A DNA stretch of 64,000 nt from UBA935 sp031556725 (GTDB taxonomy: Bacteria; Bacillota; Clostridia; Lachnospirales; Lachnospiraceae). The notes below the pieces were generated by a model. That model saw nothing but the letters and a program-made list of their open reading frames with translations. It was not told the origin of the DNA and ran no database searches. Location: NCBI GenBank assembly GCA_031556725.1, contig JAVBSL010000011.1, positions 38,123 to 102,122 on the forward strand, read 5' to 3'. Of this stretch, positions 43,220 to 52,403 are shown piece by piece (position 1 is the first letter of the stretch; every line of letters starts with the position of its first letter). The position numbers and the translations under genes are program-made.

Positions 43220-43921
43220 TTATTCTTCGGTTTTGACCCGGCGGTATAAAATAACTCCGATTCCCAGCAAAAGAATCAGATTAACAGCAATGACGCCCAG
43301 ACCGGGGGCATCCGGTTTTAACTCCGTAATAAAGAAACTGATTTGCTGCCCGTAAGTAAAACGGGATATTTTTGCGATGGATTCATCAAAGGAAGCCAGC
43401 ATGGGTACAAAGGAGAATATCATCCCAAAGGGAACGGCCAGGGCATTAGCCGCCGAAGCGTTCCGTGACTGCAATCCCAGGCACATTCCAAAAGAAGCGG
43501 AAACCAGACAGCCCATAAATAAGATACCCATGAAAGATAAGCCGTGTGCCATAATAGCAGGATCCATAATCAGAAAAGAGCAGCCGGTCAGCAGAGTAAG
43601 AAAGATAATGAAACAGCCAATGGCAATGAGATATTCCGGCATGGTTACATTGGATAGAATCAGAATCCGCAAGGTATTTTTTTCTTTTTCTTCGGCAATA
43701 ATGCTGGCCGCAGCAACCAAAGGAGCAAAAACACAATGCATGGTTGCAAATAATGAAATAAAAAACATGGCACCGCCAGCTTCAGTAGGCAGGGTATTTG
43801 ACATTACAAAAGCAATAATGGGAAAAATAAAAAACAATACCAATACTTGAAGATTTTTACAGGTATCCTTTACCTGTTTGGAAAGTAATGCAACGATATT
43901 TCGAAAATGAAAAGAATTCAT
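43220..43921 (-). CDS. ABC-2 type transporter permease
   Basis: A 233-residue protein with six hydrophobic helices and the typical ABC-2 cytosolic loop ASIIAEEKEKNTLRILILSN between helices 2 and 3. It is the membrane part of the exporter encoded with the ATPase upstream (4-bp overlap ATGA). It is the last gene of the LytTR-DUF3021-ABC operon, a set that usually handles peptides or antibiotics. Confidence 0.88.
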   Translation of the reverse strand: MNSFHFRNIVALLSKQVKDTCKNLQVLVLFFIFPIIAFVMSNTLPTEAGGAMFFISLFATMHCVFAPLVAAASIIAEEKEKNTLRILILSNVTMPEYLIAIGCFIIFLTLLTGCSFLIMDPAIMAHGLSFMGILFMGCLVSASFGMCLGLQSRNASAANALAVPFGMIFSFVPMLASFDESIAKISRFTYGQQISFFITELKPDAPGLGVIAVNLILLLGIGVILYRRVKTEE

Positions 43922-44763
43922 GCGCTTAACCCCCTTCCTGTTAATTTGATAAATACAGTTTCCAGATCCGGCTCAGAAGAATGGATGGAATCAACCTTGC
44001 CGGAAGCAAAGGCCAGGGCAATTTCATCGGCATTGCCGGGATCGTTCTTTACTTGCATGGTGGTACCGTCACAGAATAGAATGGTAATCATGTTGTCCTG
44101 ATTATATTTGCGGCAAAGTTCTTCCGGAACGCCGTATTCAACAATCTTTCCATCATTGAGAAGAGCAATATGGTCACACATTTTATAGGCCTCTTCCATA
44201 TTATGAGTGGTTAGGAAAATAGTAATGCCCTGTTTTTTCAGATCCATCAGCAGGTGATGAATCTTTCTGGTTGTGGCAGGATCCAGACCGCTGGTGGGTT
44301 CATCCAGAAAAAGAATCTTTGGGGCATGAAGAATGGCTCTGGCCAGTACAAGCCGTTGGGTCATACCTTTGGACAATTTACCGGCGATATCTTTGCCGCT
44401 CTCCAGTCCCACATATTCCAGAACATCTTTCACAATACGCTTATCAACGCCGTGTATACGCGCAAAAAGAAGCAGATTATCATAGCAGGAAAGGCGGTCA
44501 TAAATTCCGCAGTTATCAAGCTGCATACCGATATAATCATAAACCTCCCGTCCTAACAGATGACAATCCTTATTCATAATTTCAGCGCAGCCGTCAAAGT
44601 TAAGCTGGCCGGTGAGAATCTTGATCAAGGTGGTTTTTCCGGCTCCGGAAGGACCTAAAAGTCCAAAGATTTCTCCTTCACTGACAGAAACCGAAACATC
44701 TTTCAAAACCTGTTTGCCTGTAAAGGATTTGGATACCTTTTCAATACAGATATTATTCATCAT
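43918..44763 (-). CDS. ABC transporter ATP-binding protein, exporter type
   Basis: A 281-residue ATPase with Walker A (GPSGAGKTT), the signature LSKGMTQRL, Walker B (ILFLDEPTSGLDP) and the H-loop TTHNMEEA. The LSKGM form of the signature and the ~70-residue C-terminal extension (beginning after GVPEELCRKY) are typical of ABC-2 drug or bacteriocin exporters. It overlaps the DUF3021 gene by 11 bp and the permease gene by 4 bp. Confidence 0.92.
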   Translation of the reverse strand: MMNNICIEKVSKSFTGKQVLKDVSVSVSEGEIFGLLGPSGAGKTTLIKILTGQLNFDGCAEIMNKDCHLLGREVYDYIGMQLDNCGIYDRLSCYDNLLLFARIHGVDKRIVKDVLEYVGLESGKDIAGKLSKGMTQRLVLARAILHAPKILFLDEPTSGLDPATTRKIHHLLMDLKKQGITIFLTTHNMEEAYKMCDHIALLNDGKIVEYGVPEELCRKYNQDNMITILFCDGTTMQVKNDPGNADEIALAFASGKVDSIHSSEPDLETVFIKLTGRGLSA

Positions 44764-45262
44764 TCATTCCTCCGTTTCTTTCTTTAAATTCTTTTAAGAT
44801 TTTTGCATATTTTTTGTTCTCATAATGGGTTTTCAACATCATTACGGATATTGATAGTATAAAGAACAGCATAAACGTGATAAAGAAGCTGATCCAACCC
44901 CCAAGACTGTCCATCGGAAACCAGTCAAAAACAATAATCAGAAAAGACATATACATAATAATTCCGGTAAACATAATGACAGAACGCCATAAGAGCAGCA
45001 TTTTTTTAAATACCACATCGGTTGTAAACACAGTAACCAATGCAGCAATCCCCAGAGAACTGATTATAAACTGCAGCAGTGCCGAAGTGGAGATGCCCTG
45101 ACTGCCAAGTTCAATAAGGATGGGCAGCGCAGAAAATTCCGGAAGAAATTCGTCCACAGGAAAAATGCAGATGACAAACAGGGTAAACATGACCTGTACT
45201 CCGAATATAATAAAAATTTGTTGAAAAAACTCAAAAAAACTAAATCGTCTTTCCTGATTCAT
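44753..45262 (-). CDS. DUF3021-like membrane protein
   Basis: A 169-residue protein with four hydrophobic helices and a basic tail (HYENKKYAKILKEFKERNGG), the profile of DUF3021 proteins, which almost always follow a LytTR regulator gene. They are thought to hold or inhibit that regulator at the membrane. It starts 0 nt after the LytTR stop and ends overlapping the ATPase gene. Confidence 0.82.
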   Translation of the reverse strand: MNQERRFSFFEFFQQIFIIFGVQVMFTLFVICIFPVDEFLPEFSALPILIELGSQGISTSALLQFIISSLGIAALVTVFTTDVVFKKMLLLWRSVIMFTGIIMYMSFLIIVFDWFPMDSLGGWISFFITFMLFFILSISVMMLKTHYENKKYAKILKEFKERNGGMNDE

Positions 45263-45703
45263 TTATTTACCCTCCAATTTCTTTTTTAATAAAGGTGCAT
45301 ACTGTCTGGAAACAAATAATTTTTCATCATTATTCATGGTTACCAGTAAGCGGCCGTCAAGATCGGCCTTAATTGATTTAATATGATTGAAGTTAAGAAT
45401 AGCTGATTTATTAGCCCGGATAAATCCAAAAGAATAAAGTTTTTCCTCCAGCTCATATAGCCGGAACTCGGACTCATAAACCTCTGTTTTGGTATAAAGA
45501 AAGGTATGCTTATCAACGGTGTCAATATACAGTACTTTGGCGGCATCCAGAATATAAGTCTGTCCCTCCCTGCTTCCTGTCAGCTTTAAATCCATTACCC
45601 GCAATAAGGAAATTATTTTTTCCAATTGGGAATTGATTTGTGGACAATTGATGATTACCTCGGTTTCTTGCAGTGCACTGTCTTCGTTTATTTTAATTTT
45701 CAA
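45263..45703 (-). CDS. LytTR family DNA-binding regulator without receiver domain
   Basis: The first ~45 residues form a short N-terminal segment, followed by a LytTR domain (about 50-146): EGQTYILDAAKVLYIDTVDK, the Arg-Ala-Asn motif FIRANKSAILNFNHIKSI and the end LFVSRQYAPLLKKKL. No phospho-receiver is present, as in the group paired with DUF3021. It probably activates its own operon through the direct repeats 80 bp upstream. Confidence 0.9.
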   Translation of the reverse strand: MKIKINEDSALQETEVIINCPQINSQLEKIISLLRVMDLKLTGSREGQTYILDAAKVLYIDTVDKHTFLYTKTEVYESEFRLYELEEKLYSFGFIRANKSAILNFNHIKSIKADLDGRLLVTMNNDEKLFVSRQYAPLLKKKLEGK

Positions 45704-45782
45704 TATTCATGCCCCCTGATTTGCTTTTGCCGGCTACGAACTTATTATATGAAAGCGGCATATTGTTTTCAATAAGTGAAAT

Positions 45783-45812
45783 CTAAGTTGCCGAAAAATG
45801 AAACTAAGTTAC
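45783..45812. promoter_or_regulatory. Putative LytTR operator, two direct repeats
   Basis: CTAAGTTGC at 45783 and CTAAGTTAC at 45804 are spaced exactly 21 bp, two helical turns, the usual arrangement for LytTR dimers. Longer similarity (GAAA before and GAAA after) extends both copies. The site is 80 bp upstream of the LytTR start. There is no other gene between. Confidence 0.6.
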
Positions 45813-45980
45813 AGAAATAGGAAAATAGTAATAGGATATAAAGAAGATGTTAAGTAATCGCAGGGATATTGTATATTATCAACAAATAAAAAAGAATAAA
45901 TGGTTTATTTGTTAGAAAGGTATATAATGTAGAGTACATTATTGTATGTAAAATCTATTTTACGCAAGAAGGGATTCGCC

Positions 45981-48035
45981 ATGAAAAAAATTTCTAACAT
46001 TATTTTTATTGCTATTGTTGCTTGTGTAGCGATTGCCACCATTAGTACGAAGGAACTGTCAATGAATATGGCAAAATCTGAAATCCAGAAGGAATCTACG
46101 GAAAAATTAGCAGCGATATCCGGGGAATATGCCAGTCAGATGAATACCACGATGGTAAAATATGAAACAACGATAGAAGGCATTGCCAACTTCGTTTCCT
46201 CTACATACGATAAAAGTAAGCTGAATGATGCAGCATTTACGGCCGCTTATATCGATAATATGGATGAATATATGGAAGAAGCCATACTGGGAAAAGAAGA
46301 TATGCAGGGAATATACCTGTTTATGAATCCTGAAAAGATGGGAGAAGCACAGGGGGTCTGGTTTGACGGCGGAGATCGGATAGAGATGGATTTGGCATAT
46401 GAGTACCAGTGCTATTTGACAAAGGATAGTTCGTGGGACTTTTATTTTGATGCGGTTGATTTGGGTGAAGCGGAATGGACAGAACCATACGTTGAGGAAG
46501 CTACCGGAATGACGGTTATCAGTTATATTGAGCCTATTTATGAGGGTGATACGTTACTGGGTGTTGCCGGAATGGACATGGACTTCAGTCTCTTTCAAAA
46601 TATAGTTAACAGCATTACATTATATGACACAGGACGGGCCTTTTTGCTGGATGAGTATAACGGCTTTGTAATAGATCAAGTTTATTCTTACGATGAAGAT
46701 ATATCTGATGCGGGCTATCAAAACCTGATCCGGGCTCTGGATGAAAGCAGTAGTGGCATTGTGAAAGAGAAAATAGATAAAAATACTTATTATATGGGAT
46801 TTTCTAAGATGAACAAAGATTTTACGCTGGTTACCCTTGTGGCGGAAGATGAAGTGATGGCAGGAATGAACAGGGTAAACAGCATTGTAACAATATTGGC
46901 ACTGGCAATTGCATTAGTTTGCACGGTTATCTCTCAGATTATCGGTAAGAGCATTTCCAAGCCCATTGTCATGGTGGTAGAGGATATGCAGATGATGCAG
47001 GAGGGTAATTTTACCGGCGAAAAGCACTTGCTATATTTAAAGCGCCGCAATGAAGTAGGTGTGCTGTCTAAATCCATGGAGGCAATACAGGTATCTATGA
47101 AATCCATGATTAGCATGATTAACAAGGATAGCAAGGAAATTGATGTAACATCGGATCAGCTTTTTGGTGTTACCAATGATCTGGTGGAGCAGGTATCTAA
47201 TATTTCAGCAGCATCACAGGAATTGGCGGCCAGTATGGAAGAGACGGCGGCAACAGCGGATACCTTAAGCACATCCTCTGATATTATGGTCTCTTACATA
47301 AAGAGTATGGAAGCAAAGAATAAGGAAGGCGTAAAAGAATCGGCCGAAATATCCCAAAGGGCCATTAGTGTAAAGAAAGAAGCCGAAAGAGCAGCGGAAG
47401 AAGCGGACCGGCTGGCTAAATCCACCGGTCAAAAGATGGAAGCAGCCATCGCTGAGTCTAAACAGGTAGAAAAGATTCAGGAATTAACCAACGCTATTTT
47501 AGCCATTGCCGATCAGACCAATCTGTTAGCCCTGAATGCTTCTATAGAAGCGGCAAGAGCCGGAGATGCGGGAAGAGGCTTTGCCATTGTTGCCGATGAA
47601 ATCGGTAAATTAGCGGAAGATTCTCAAAATTCCGCCCAGAAGATTCAGGAAATTACCTCTGCGGTAACTCTTACGGTGGAAGAACTTGCCAAAACGGCAG
47701 AAGAGATGTTACAATTTATGCAGACGCATTTGAAGCAAACCTATGACAAATTGATCAATACCAGTGATCAATATAACAATGATGCCTCCTACTACAATGA
47801 TTTATTAAAAGATTTTTCCGAAGGAGTGGAAGGTATTTCAGAGCAGGTAAACATCGTTGTTTCCATTTTTGATGATTTCAAAGAGGCAACCAATGAAGGT
47901 GCCAGGGGAACCAGTGAAGTGGCTTCCAGTGCGGAAATAATAGCAGGAAAGACATCTGTTGTGCGCGAAGGAGCCAAAGATCTGGATGGAGTATCCAAGC
48001 GGCTTTCGGAAACCATGAACAGGTATGTCGTATAG
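45981..48035 (+). CDS. Methyl-accepting chemotaxis protein (dCache)
   Basis: From the ATG at 45981 (AAGGGA upstream; the frame is open to 45942) the product has 684 residues. A first membrane helix (about 5-22) is followed by an external dCache sensor (to ~285, with the second helix near 300-325). A HAMP segment (SKPIVMVVEDMQMMQEGNFT) and a cytosolic signalling helix pair come next, with the conserved hairpin tip IADQTNLLALNASIEAARAG. Cache domains bind small ligands such as amino acids. No flagellar or che genes are nearby, so it is an orphan receptor. Confidence 0.93.
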   Translation: MKKISNIIFIAIVACVAIATISTKELSMNMAKSEIQKESTEKLAAISGEYASQMNTTMVKYETTIEGIANFVSSTYDKSKLNDAAFTAAYIDNMDEYMEEAILGKEDMQGIYLFMNPEKMGEAQGVWFDGGDRIEMDLAYEYQCYLTKDSSWDFYFDAVDLGEAEWTEPYVEEATGMTVISYIEPIYEGDTLLGVAGMDMDFSLFQNIVNSITLYDTGRAFLLDEYNGFVIDQVYSYDEDISDAGYQNLIRALDESSSGIVKEKIDKNTYYMGFSKMNKDFTLVTLVAEDEVMAGMNRVNSIVTILALAIALVCTVISQIIGKSISKPIVMVVEDMQMMQEGNFTGEKHLLYLKRRNEVGVLSKSMEAIQVSMKSMISMINKDSKEIDVTSDQLFGVTNDLVEQVSNISAASQELAASMEETAATADTLSTSSDIMVSYIKSMEAKNKEGVKESAEISQRAISVKKEAERAAEEADRLAKSTGQKMEAAIAESKQVEKIQELTNAILAIADQTNLLALNASIEAARAGDAGRGFAIVADEIGKLAEDSQNSAQKIQEITSAVTLTVEELAKTAEEMLQFMQTHLKQTYDKLINTSDQYNNDASYYNDLLKDFSEGVEGISEQVNIVVSIFDDFKEATNEGARGTSEVASSAEIIAGKTSVVREGAKDLDGVSKRLSETMNRYVV

Positions 48036-48047
48036 GGTAGTTCTTGG

Positions 48048-48905
48048 ATGACAGATATTATTTTAGAAACATTGCTGGATGCAGCTAAAATATTACCGTT
48101 TCTGTTTCTTACTTATCTTGTAATGGAATATATTGAACACAGGGCCGGAGACAGGATGGAAGAAATGGTACGCCGGTCCGGTAAATTTGGTCCGCTGGCC
48201 GGAGGAATTCTGGGGGTATTCCCTCAGTGCGGGTTTTCAGCGGCGGCTGCCAATTTATATACCGGCAGAATCATTACATTAGGTACTTTAATAGCGATTT
48301 TTCTTTCCACCTCAGACGAAATGTTGCCGATCCTCATTTCCGAACAGGTGGATATTGCCGTTATACTAAAGATCCTGGGACTGAAGGTTTTGATTGGTAT
48401 TGTTGCGGGAATGTTGGTAGATGCATTTATAAAAAGGCAGAATGGGAACCGGGAAGAAGCTCTTAGAATAGAACACATATGCGAACAGGAGCATTGTAAT
48501 TGCGGCAGTGAGAGCATTTTGAAACCGGCGATCAGCCATACTTTAAAGATATTTGCTTTTATTATTATAATTTCATTTATTTTAAATATCGTCCTTTTCT
48601 TTGCGGGAGAGGAAGTATTGGCAGGGGTAATCCAGAATAAGCCGCTGTTAGGTCCGGTTCTGGCCGGCCTGGTGGGCTTGATCCCCAACTGTGCGGCATC
48701 GGTGGTAATCACCCAATTGTATCTGGAAGGTATCCTGGGTTTGGGAGCCATGATGGCCGGATTGCTGGTGGGTGCCGGTATCGGATTATTGGTATTGTTT
48801 AAAGTAAATGATAACTGGCGGGAAAACTGTAAAATCCTGCTGCTGCTGTATGGAATCGGCGTAGCAGCAGGGATCATAATAGAACTAAGCCGCTTGGTGA
48901 TATAG
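48048..48905 (+). CDS. Predicted heavy-metal/manganese exporter (ArsP_2-like)
   Basis: About eight membrane helices in two halves, each with a Pro-x-Cys motif (VFPQCGFSAAAANLYTG and IPNCAASVVITQLYLEG). A His/Cys-rich cytoplasmic loop (RIEHICEQEHCNCGSES) joins the halves and could bind metal. This is the pattern of PF11449 putative manganese or arsenic permeases. It begins 13 nt after the chemoreceptor, perhaps in its transcript. Metal identity is inferred only from family. Confidence 0.78.
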   Translation: MTDIILETLLDAAKILPFLFLTYLVMEYIEHRAGDRMEEMVRRSGKFGPLAGGILGVFPQCGFSAAAANLYTGRIITLGTLIAIFLSTSDEMLPILISEQVDIAVILKILGLKVLIGIVAGMLVDAFIKRQNGNREEALRIEHICEQEHCNCGSESILKPAISHTLKIFAFIIIISFILNIVLFFAGEEVLAGVIQNKPLLGPVLAGLVGLIPNCAASVVITQLYLEGILGLGAMMAGLLVGAGIGLLVLFKVNDNWRENCKILLLLYGIGVAAGIIIELSRLVI

Positions 48906-48906
48906 A

Positions 48907-50409
48907 TTATTTTTTGCGGAACAGATAATAGGTAAATTCAATACCATCCCAATAGTAAGGCTCTTGAGCAATAAGCTCATATTTGTCCCAGATAACATCC
49001 GGATAACTGTCTCTGGCCAGAACATAGTCAATCTGACCCTCTGCAATGTATTGCCATTGAGCTTTTTCCACATCGGATATACGCAGAGTCTGAGTTTGAA
49101 ACCACCGGCAAGTGGGAACAATATCACAGACGGTATATAAGCCGGCATCCAGGCAGCCGATGTTAAGCAGGGTAGGGTCCGGAGTTTCACTGACGATTTC
49201 CTGAAAGCGGTAAAGGAAATGATCTTCCTTTTGCGAGTCCATAAAATAAGTATTCATGGAAAATTTATATACGAAAAACAGGCTTGCTCCGATGCTGACA
49301 GCGGAAAGTATCGGAAATAAAAGTCTGTTTTTATTTTTATTGGCAAGGAATCGTTCAATCATAGAACCGATTGTGGCAAAGCCCAGAACAGAAAAAATGC
49401 AAAGCGGCAAAGCATAATAGGGTAGTTCCGACCCGCCGATATAGATTCCCAAAAATAAGAAAAAGCAGAGAAGAATAAGGTTTATCTTTTCAATCCATTT
49501 ATTTTTTAAAGAAAATAGTATTTCTACTATTCCCAGAATGGTAAAAGCAAAATATTGAAAATTTTTAATAATCAGCCAATATAAAAGCTTAAAGAGAATA
49601 TAAATCCGTTCTGTCAGAGAAGGTCCGGCTTCGTTCAAATCACTGTATACAAAAACATTGATAAAAATGTATCCCCAATACATGTCGTATAAAGCTCCAT
49701 TAATCGCAAAGTAAGTAATACAGGGAATAAAAGTAAGAAGCATGCCGCCCAGAAAAAGCAGGCAGCTTTTGACCATTCCCGAAAAATCCTTCTGTAATAG
49801 GAAGGAAAAGGCAATTATCATCATCCAGGCGAAGAAGAAACCAAGACCGGTAAACTTGATCATGGCAACCATCCCGGCAAGAATACCGCCGATGAATACA
49901 GTGGAGGCTTTCATGGGCTTAGGATATTGCTGCTTAAAATATCGCAGGGAAAGGTACAGTCCCCAGATATAAAAAGGAAGGCAGATTTCCTCGGCACTGC
50001 CGCCCCAATAAAAGCTGTAAGAGGAAAGGGTGACCGCTCCGAAAAAGGGTAACAGAATACAGGCCGTTTTTTCCTTGACATAAAGCAGCAGTATTTTAAA
50101 AGCTCCATATAAAAAGAAAGTGCTTAAGATAATTTCTAAAAGAAAGACACCTATAAAGGTAGTATGGGAAACCAAATAAGCCAGTCCATAGAGAAAATAC
50201 AGATAAAAGCCCTTTTGGTCAAAAACATCGCGATAAGGAATTTTGCCGTTAAAAATAGCTTTACCCATGGAAAAATAACTATTGGCATCATTCCAGTCGT
50301 TGCAAGGATACATAAAAGAGGAGCGCGAACAGATTAATAACAATAGAAAGGAAATTGCTGCACAATAAAGAAAAAAAATGTATTTAGAAATATTATTTTT
50401 TTTTGACAT
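48907..50409 (-). CDS. Membrane glycosyltransferase, family 39-like
   Basis: A 500-residue protein with about eleven membrane helices. The first extracytoplasmic loop has the acidic motif DWNDANSYFSMGKAI and IPYRDVFDQKGFY, as in dolichyl-phosphate-mannose mannosyltransferase/ArnT-like enzymes that use a polyprenyl-phosphate sugar. The C-terminal ~100 residues are a soluble domain. The frame opens at 50490, but AAGGGAG before the ATG at 50409 and the hydrophobic start favour that site. No acceptor is known. The stop lies 2 bp from the convergent exporter gene. Confidence 0.82.
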   Translation of the reverse strand: MSKKNNISKYIFFLYCAAISFLLLLICSRSSFMYPCNDWNDANSYFSMGKAIFNGKIPYRDVFDQKGFYLYFLYGLAYLVSHTTFIGVFLLEIILSTFFLYGAFKILLLYVKEKTACILLPFFGAVTLSSYSFYWGGSAEEICLPFYIWGLYLSLRYFKQQYPKPMKASTVFIGGILAGMVAMIKFTGLGFFFAWMMIIAFSFLLQKDFSGMVKSCLLFLGGMLLTFIPCITYFAINGALYDMYWGYIFINVFVYSDLNEAGPSLTERIYILFKLLYWLIIKNFQYFAFTILGIVEILFSLKNKWIEKINLILLCFFLFLGIYIGGSELPYYALPLCIFSVLGFATIGSMIERFLANKNKNRLLFPILSAVSIGASLFFVYKFSMNTYFMDSQKEDHFLYRFQEIVSETPDPTLLNIGCLDAGLYTVCDIVPTCRWFQTQTLRISDVEKAQWQYIAEGQIDYVLARDSYPDVIWDKYELIAQEPYYWDGIEFTYYLFRKK

Positions 50410-50608
50410 AAAAAACTCCCTTGGCTGAATTTTATAAAGTATAGTATAGCATAGCAGGAAACGCAACCGCAAGTTAACAAAGAAAAACACAAAAGCAACA
50501 TAAAATTGATAGCAGTTGCGCTATCTAAATGTTAAAGTAATGGTAGTTGCAACTGGATAAAATAAAAGAAGTCAGAGAAAGTGAAAAGGAAGGTTGAGGA
50601 GATAAAGA

Positions 50609-51490
50609 ATGGCATTTTCAGAAAATTTACAGGAATTACGGAAAAGAAAAGATATGACACAGGAACAATTAGCCGAAAAACTGGAAGTATCCAGACAGTC
50701 GGTTTCCAAATGGGAATCGGGAACAAGCTATCCCGAAATGGAAAAAATCCTGCAGATATGTGAGATGTTTCGCTGTAATATCGGGGTTTTGATGCAGGGG
50801 GATGTAGGTAAGGAATATGTAGAGGATAAGGCGAATTATGATGCCCATAAAAACTGGTTCAGTAAAATGGCGGCCGCTGCAATGGCAATTATTTTGTTCT
50901 GTATCAGTATCGGAATGCTGTCGGCAGTGCCGGACAGAGTGACACAACTGATCATGTTCAGCGGTATTATCATCGGCGTAATGTTTTTTATCGTAGCCGG
51001 TATGCAGAGTGAAAGATTTGCTAAAAAAAATCCTTATATTGAAGATTTTTATACGGAAGAAGAAAAGGATAACTTTGAGAAAAAGTTTATTATTTATTGC
51101 GTCATTGCAATCGGAATGATTTTTTTGGGGGTTCTTTGGGTGATGCTGAGCGGTGATATCCTTCCCCGGGAGGGGATCGGAGCAGATATGGATATAGTAG
51201 TATTTATGATGATATTGAGTATTGCTATACCGCTGCTGATTTATGCGGGAACGCAAAAGGAAAAATATAATATTGCCGGGTATAACCATGAAAACAGTCA
51301 GGATAAAGAGAAAAAGGAGAAGGATGCTCTGGTCGGGAAAATATGTGCCTGTATTATGCTTTTGGCAACTGCGTTATTTTTGGGGTTAGGGTTTACCACC
51401 CGCCTGTGGTATATGGCAGCACCGATTTATGCCATCGGTGGGTTGCTATGCGGAGTGGTTGCAGTAATTTTTTCTAAGGAAAAGAAATGA
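50609..51490 (+). CDS. XRE family regulator with C-terminal membrane domain
   Basis: Residues 1-60 form a classic helix-turn-helix (LQELRKRKDMTQEQLAEKLE, VSRQSVSKWESGTSYPEMEK). About five hydrophobic helices follow from residue ~85 (AMAIILFCISIGMLSAV, MFSGIIIGVMFFIVAG and others). Such proteins couple membrane state to transcription. The ribosome binding site GAGGAG is 8 nt before the ATG. It is monocistronic, ending at a shared terminator. Its target and signal are unknown. Confidence 0.9.
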   Translation: MAFSENLQELRKRKDMTQEQLAEKLEVSRQSVSKWESGTSYPEMEKILQICEMFRCNIGVLMQGDVGKEYVEDKANYDAHKNWFSKMAAAAMAIILFCISIGMLSAVPDRVTQLIMFSGIIIGVMFFIVAGMQSERFAKKNPYIEDFYTEEEKDNFEKKFIIYCVIAIGMIFLGVLWVMLSGDILPREGIGADMDIVVFMMILSIAIPLLIYAGTQKEKYNIAGYNHENSQDKEKKEKDALVGKICACIMLLATALFLGLGFTTRLWYMAAPIYAIGGLLCGVVAVIFSKEKK

Positions 51491-51497
51491 AAACAAA

Positions 51498-51533
51498 GGA
51501 AAGTCCATGGGTAATCAAACCTGTGGACTTTCC
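51498..51533. terminator. Bidirectional terminator between convergent genes
   Basis: GGAAAGTCCA (51498-51507) and TGGACTTTCC (51524-51533) pair around a 16-nt loop. On the minus strand TTTGTTTTC follows. The last codons of the alarmone synthetase gene lie in the second arm and its stop lies in the loop. Confidence 0.7.
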
Positions 51534-52111
51534 ATTATTTGCAAGCTTTTTTCAATAAACTCCAATACATCGGAGTATTCTTTTAGCTGTGTTGCCAATT
51601 CCTCTTCATTTTCCCGATTCTTTTTATAACAGATGCGATGTTCCATGCTGGCCCAGAAATCCATGGTAAGGGTACGAAACTGTACTTCCACCGGATAATA
51701 GTCCATGGAATCCATAGTACAAACCTGTACGCCGATCACCATGTGGTAACTGCGATATCCGTTTTCCTTGGGATAACGGATATAATCTTTTTCCTTGATA
51801 ATAATCAAATCGGATTGTTTCTTAATCAATTCTACCAGTTTATAAACATCCTGCTCAAAGTAGCAGACGGTACGGACACCGGCGATATCCATAAGATATT
51901 CCTTAGCATTGGAAAAGGTGTCCTCCTGTTCCAGTTTATCTAATTTTTTCTCAATGCTGCTCTTCTTCTTGGTGCGATGCTGAATGTGGTGAATGGCATG
52001 GTCTGAAGTATTACTGTATACACTATGGTTGAGAATTTCCAACCGGGTCAAAACGATGTTTTTGGCATCTTCATAAGGGATAATCAATTCATGATATTGT
52101 TCACTGGTCAT
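51515..52111 (-). CDS. Small alarmone synthetase (GTP pyrophosphokinase family)
   Basis: A 198-residue RelA/SpoT synthetase domain without hydrolase or regulatory domains. Diagnostic parts are RLEILNHSV at the N-terminus, IAGVRTVCYFEQDVYKLVEL, IIIKEKDYIRYPKENGYRSY and VEVQFRTLTMDFWASMEHRI. It makes (p)ppGpp from ATP and GDP or GTP independently of the ribosome. The size fits RelP/RelQ-type enzymes. It lies upstream of and divergent from the surface-protein gene. Confidence 0.92.
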   Translation of the reverse strand: MTSEQYHELIIPYEDAKNIVLTRLEILNHSVYSNTSDHAIHHIQHRTKKKSSIEKKLDKLEQEDTFSNAKEYLMDIAGVRTVCYFEQDVYKLVELIKKQSDLIIIKEKDYIRYPKENGYRSYHMVIGVQVCTMDSMDYYPVEVQFRTLTMDFWASMEHRICYKKNRENEEELATQLKEYSDVLEFIEKSLQIMESPQV

Positions 52112-52403
52112 AATAGTCCTCTTACTCCTGCTGATATAAGATAAAATGTTTTGTGCACTATGTACGTTTCGGTGCTGCCTATTTGATTCTATCTCTAAAA
52201 TATGTACAACATATGAGTAAACTCTTATAAAATCCTTATGATATGGTAAAAAGATTATAAAGCAAAAAATAAAAAATTTTTATAAATTTAATAAATACCA
52301 GGTTTTTGATGTATGTTTGATATATCTATAGTTTTATAACATATATATAGGGGCATTCTCTGGATACCATTGGTTTTAATCAGGTTGAGATGAGGTGCAA
52401 AAA

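Noticed and set aside
48224..48877. 217-residue minus-strand frame inside the metal exporter gene
   Set aside because: It is antisense to a well-supported membrane protein gene and has no start signal.
52112..52403. Cyclic-di-GMP riboswitch before the surface protein
   Set aside because: The leader is AT-rich with no recognisable GEMM or class II core, so I see no riboswitch there.
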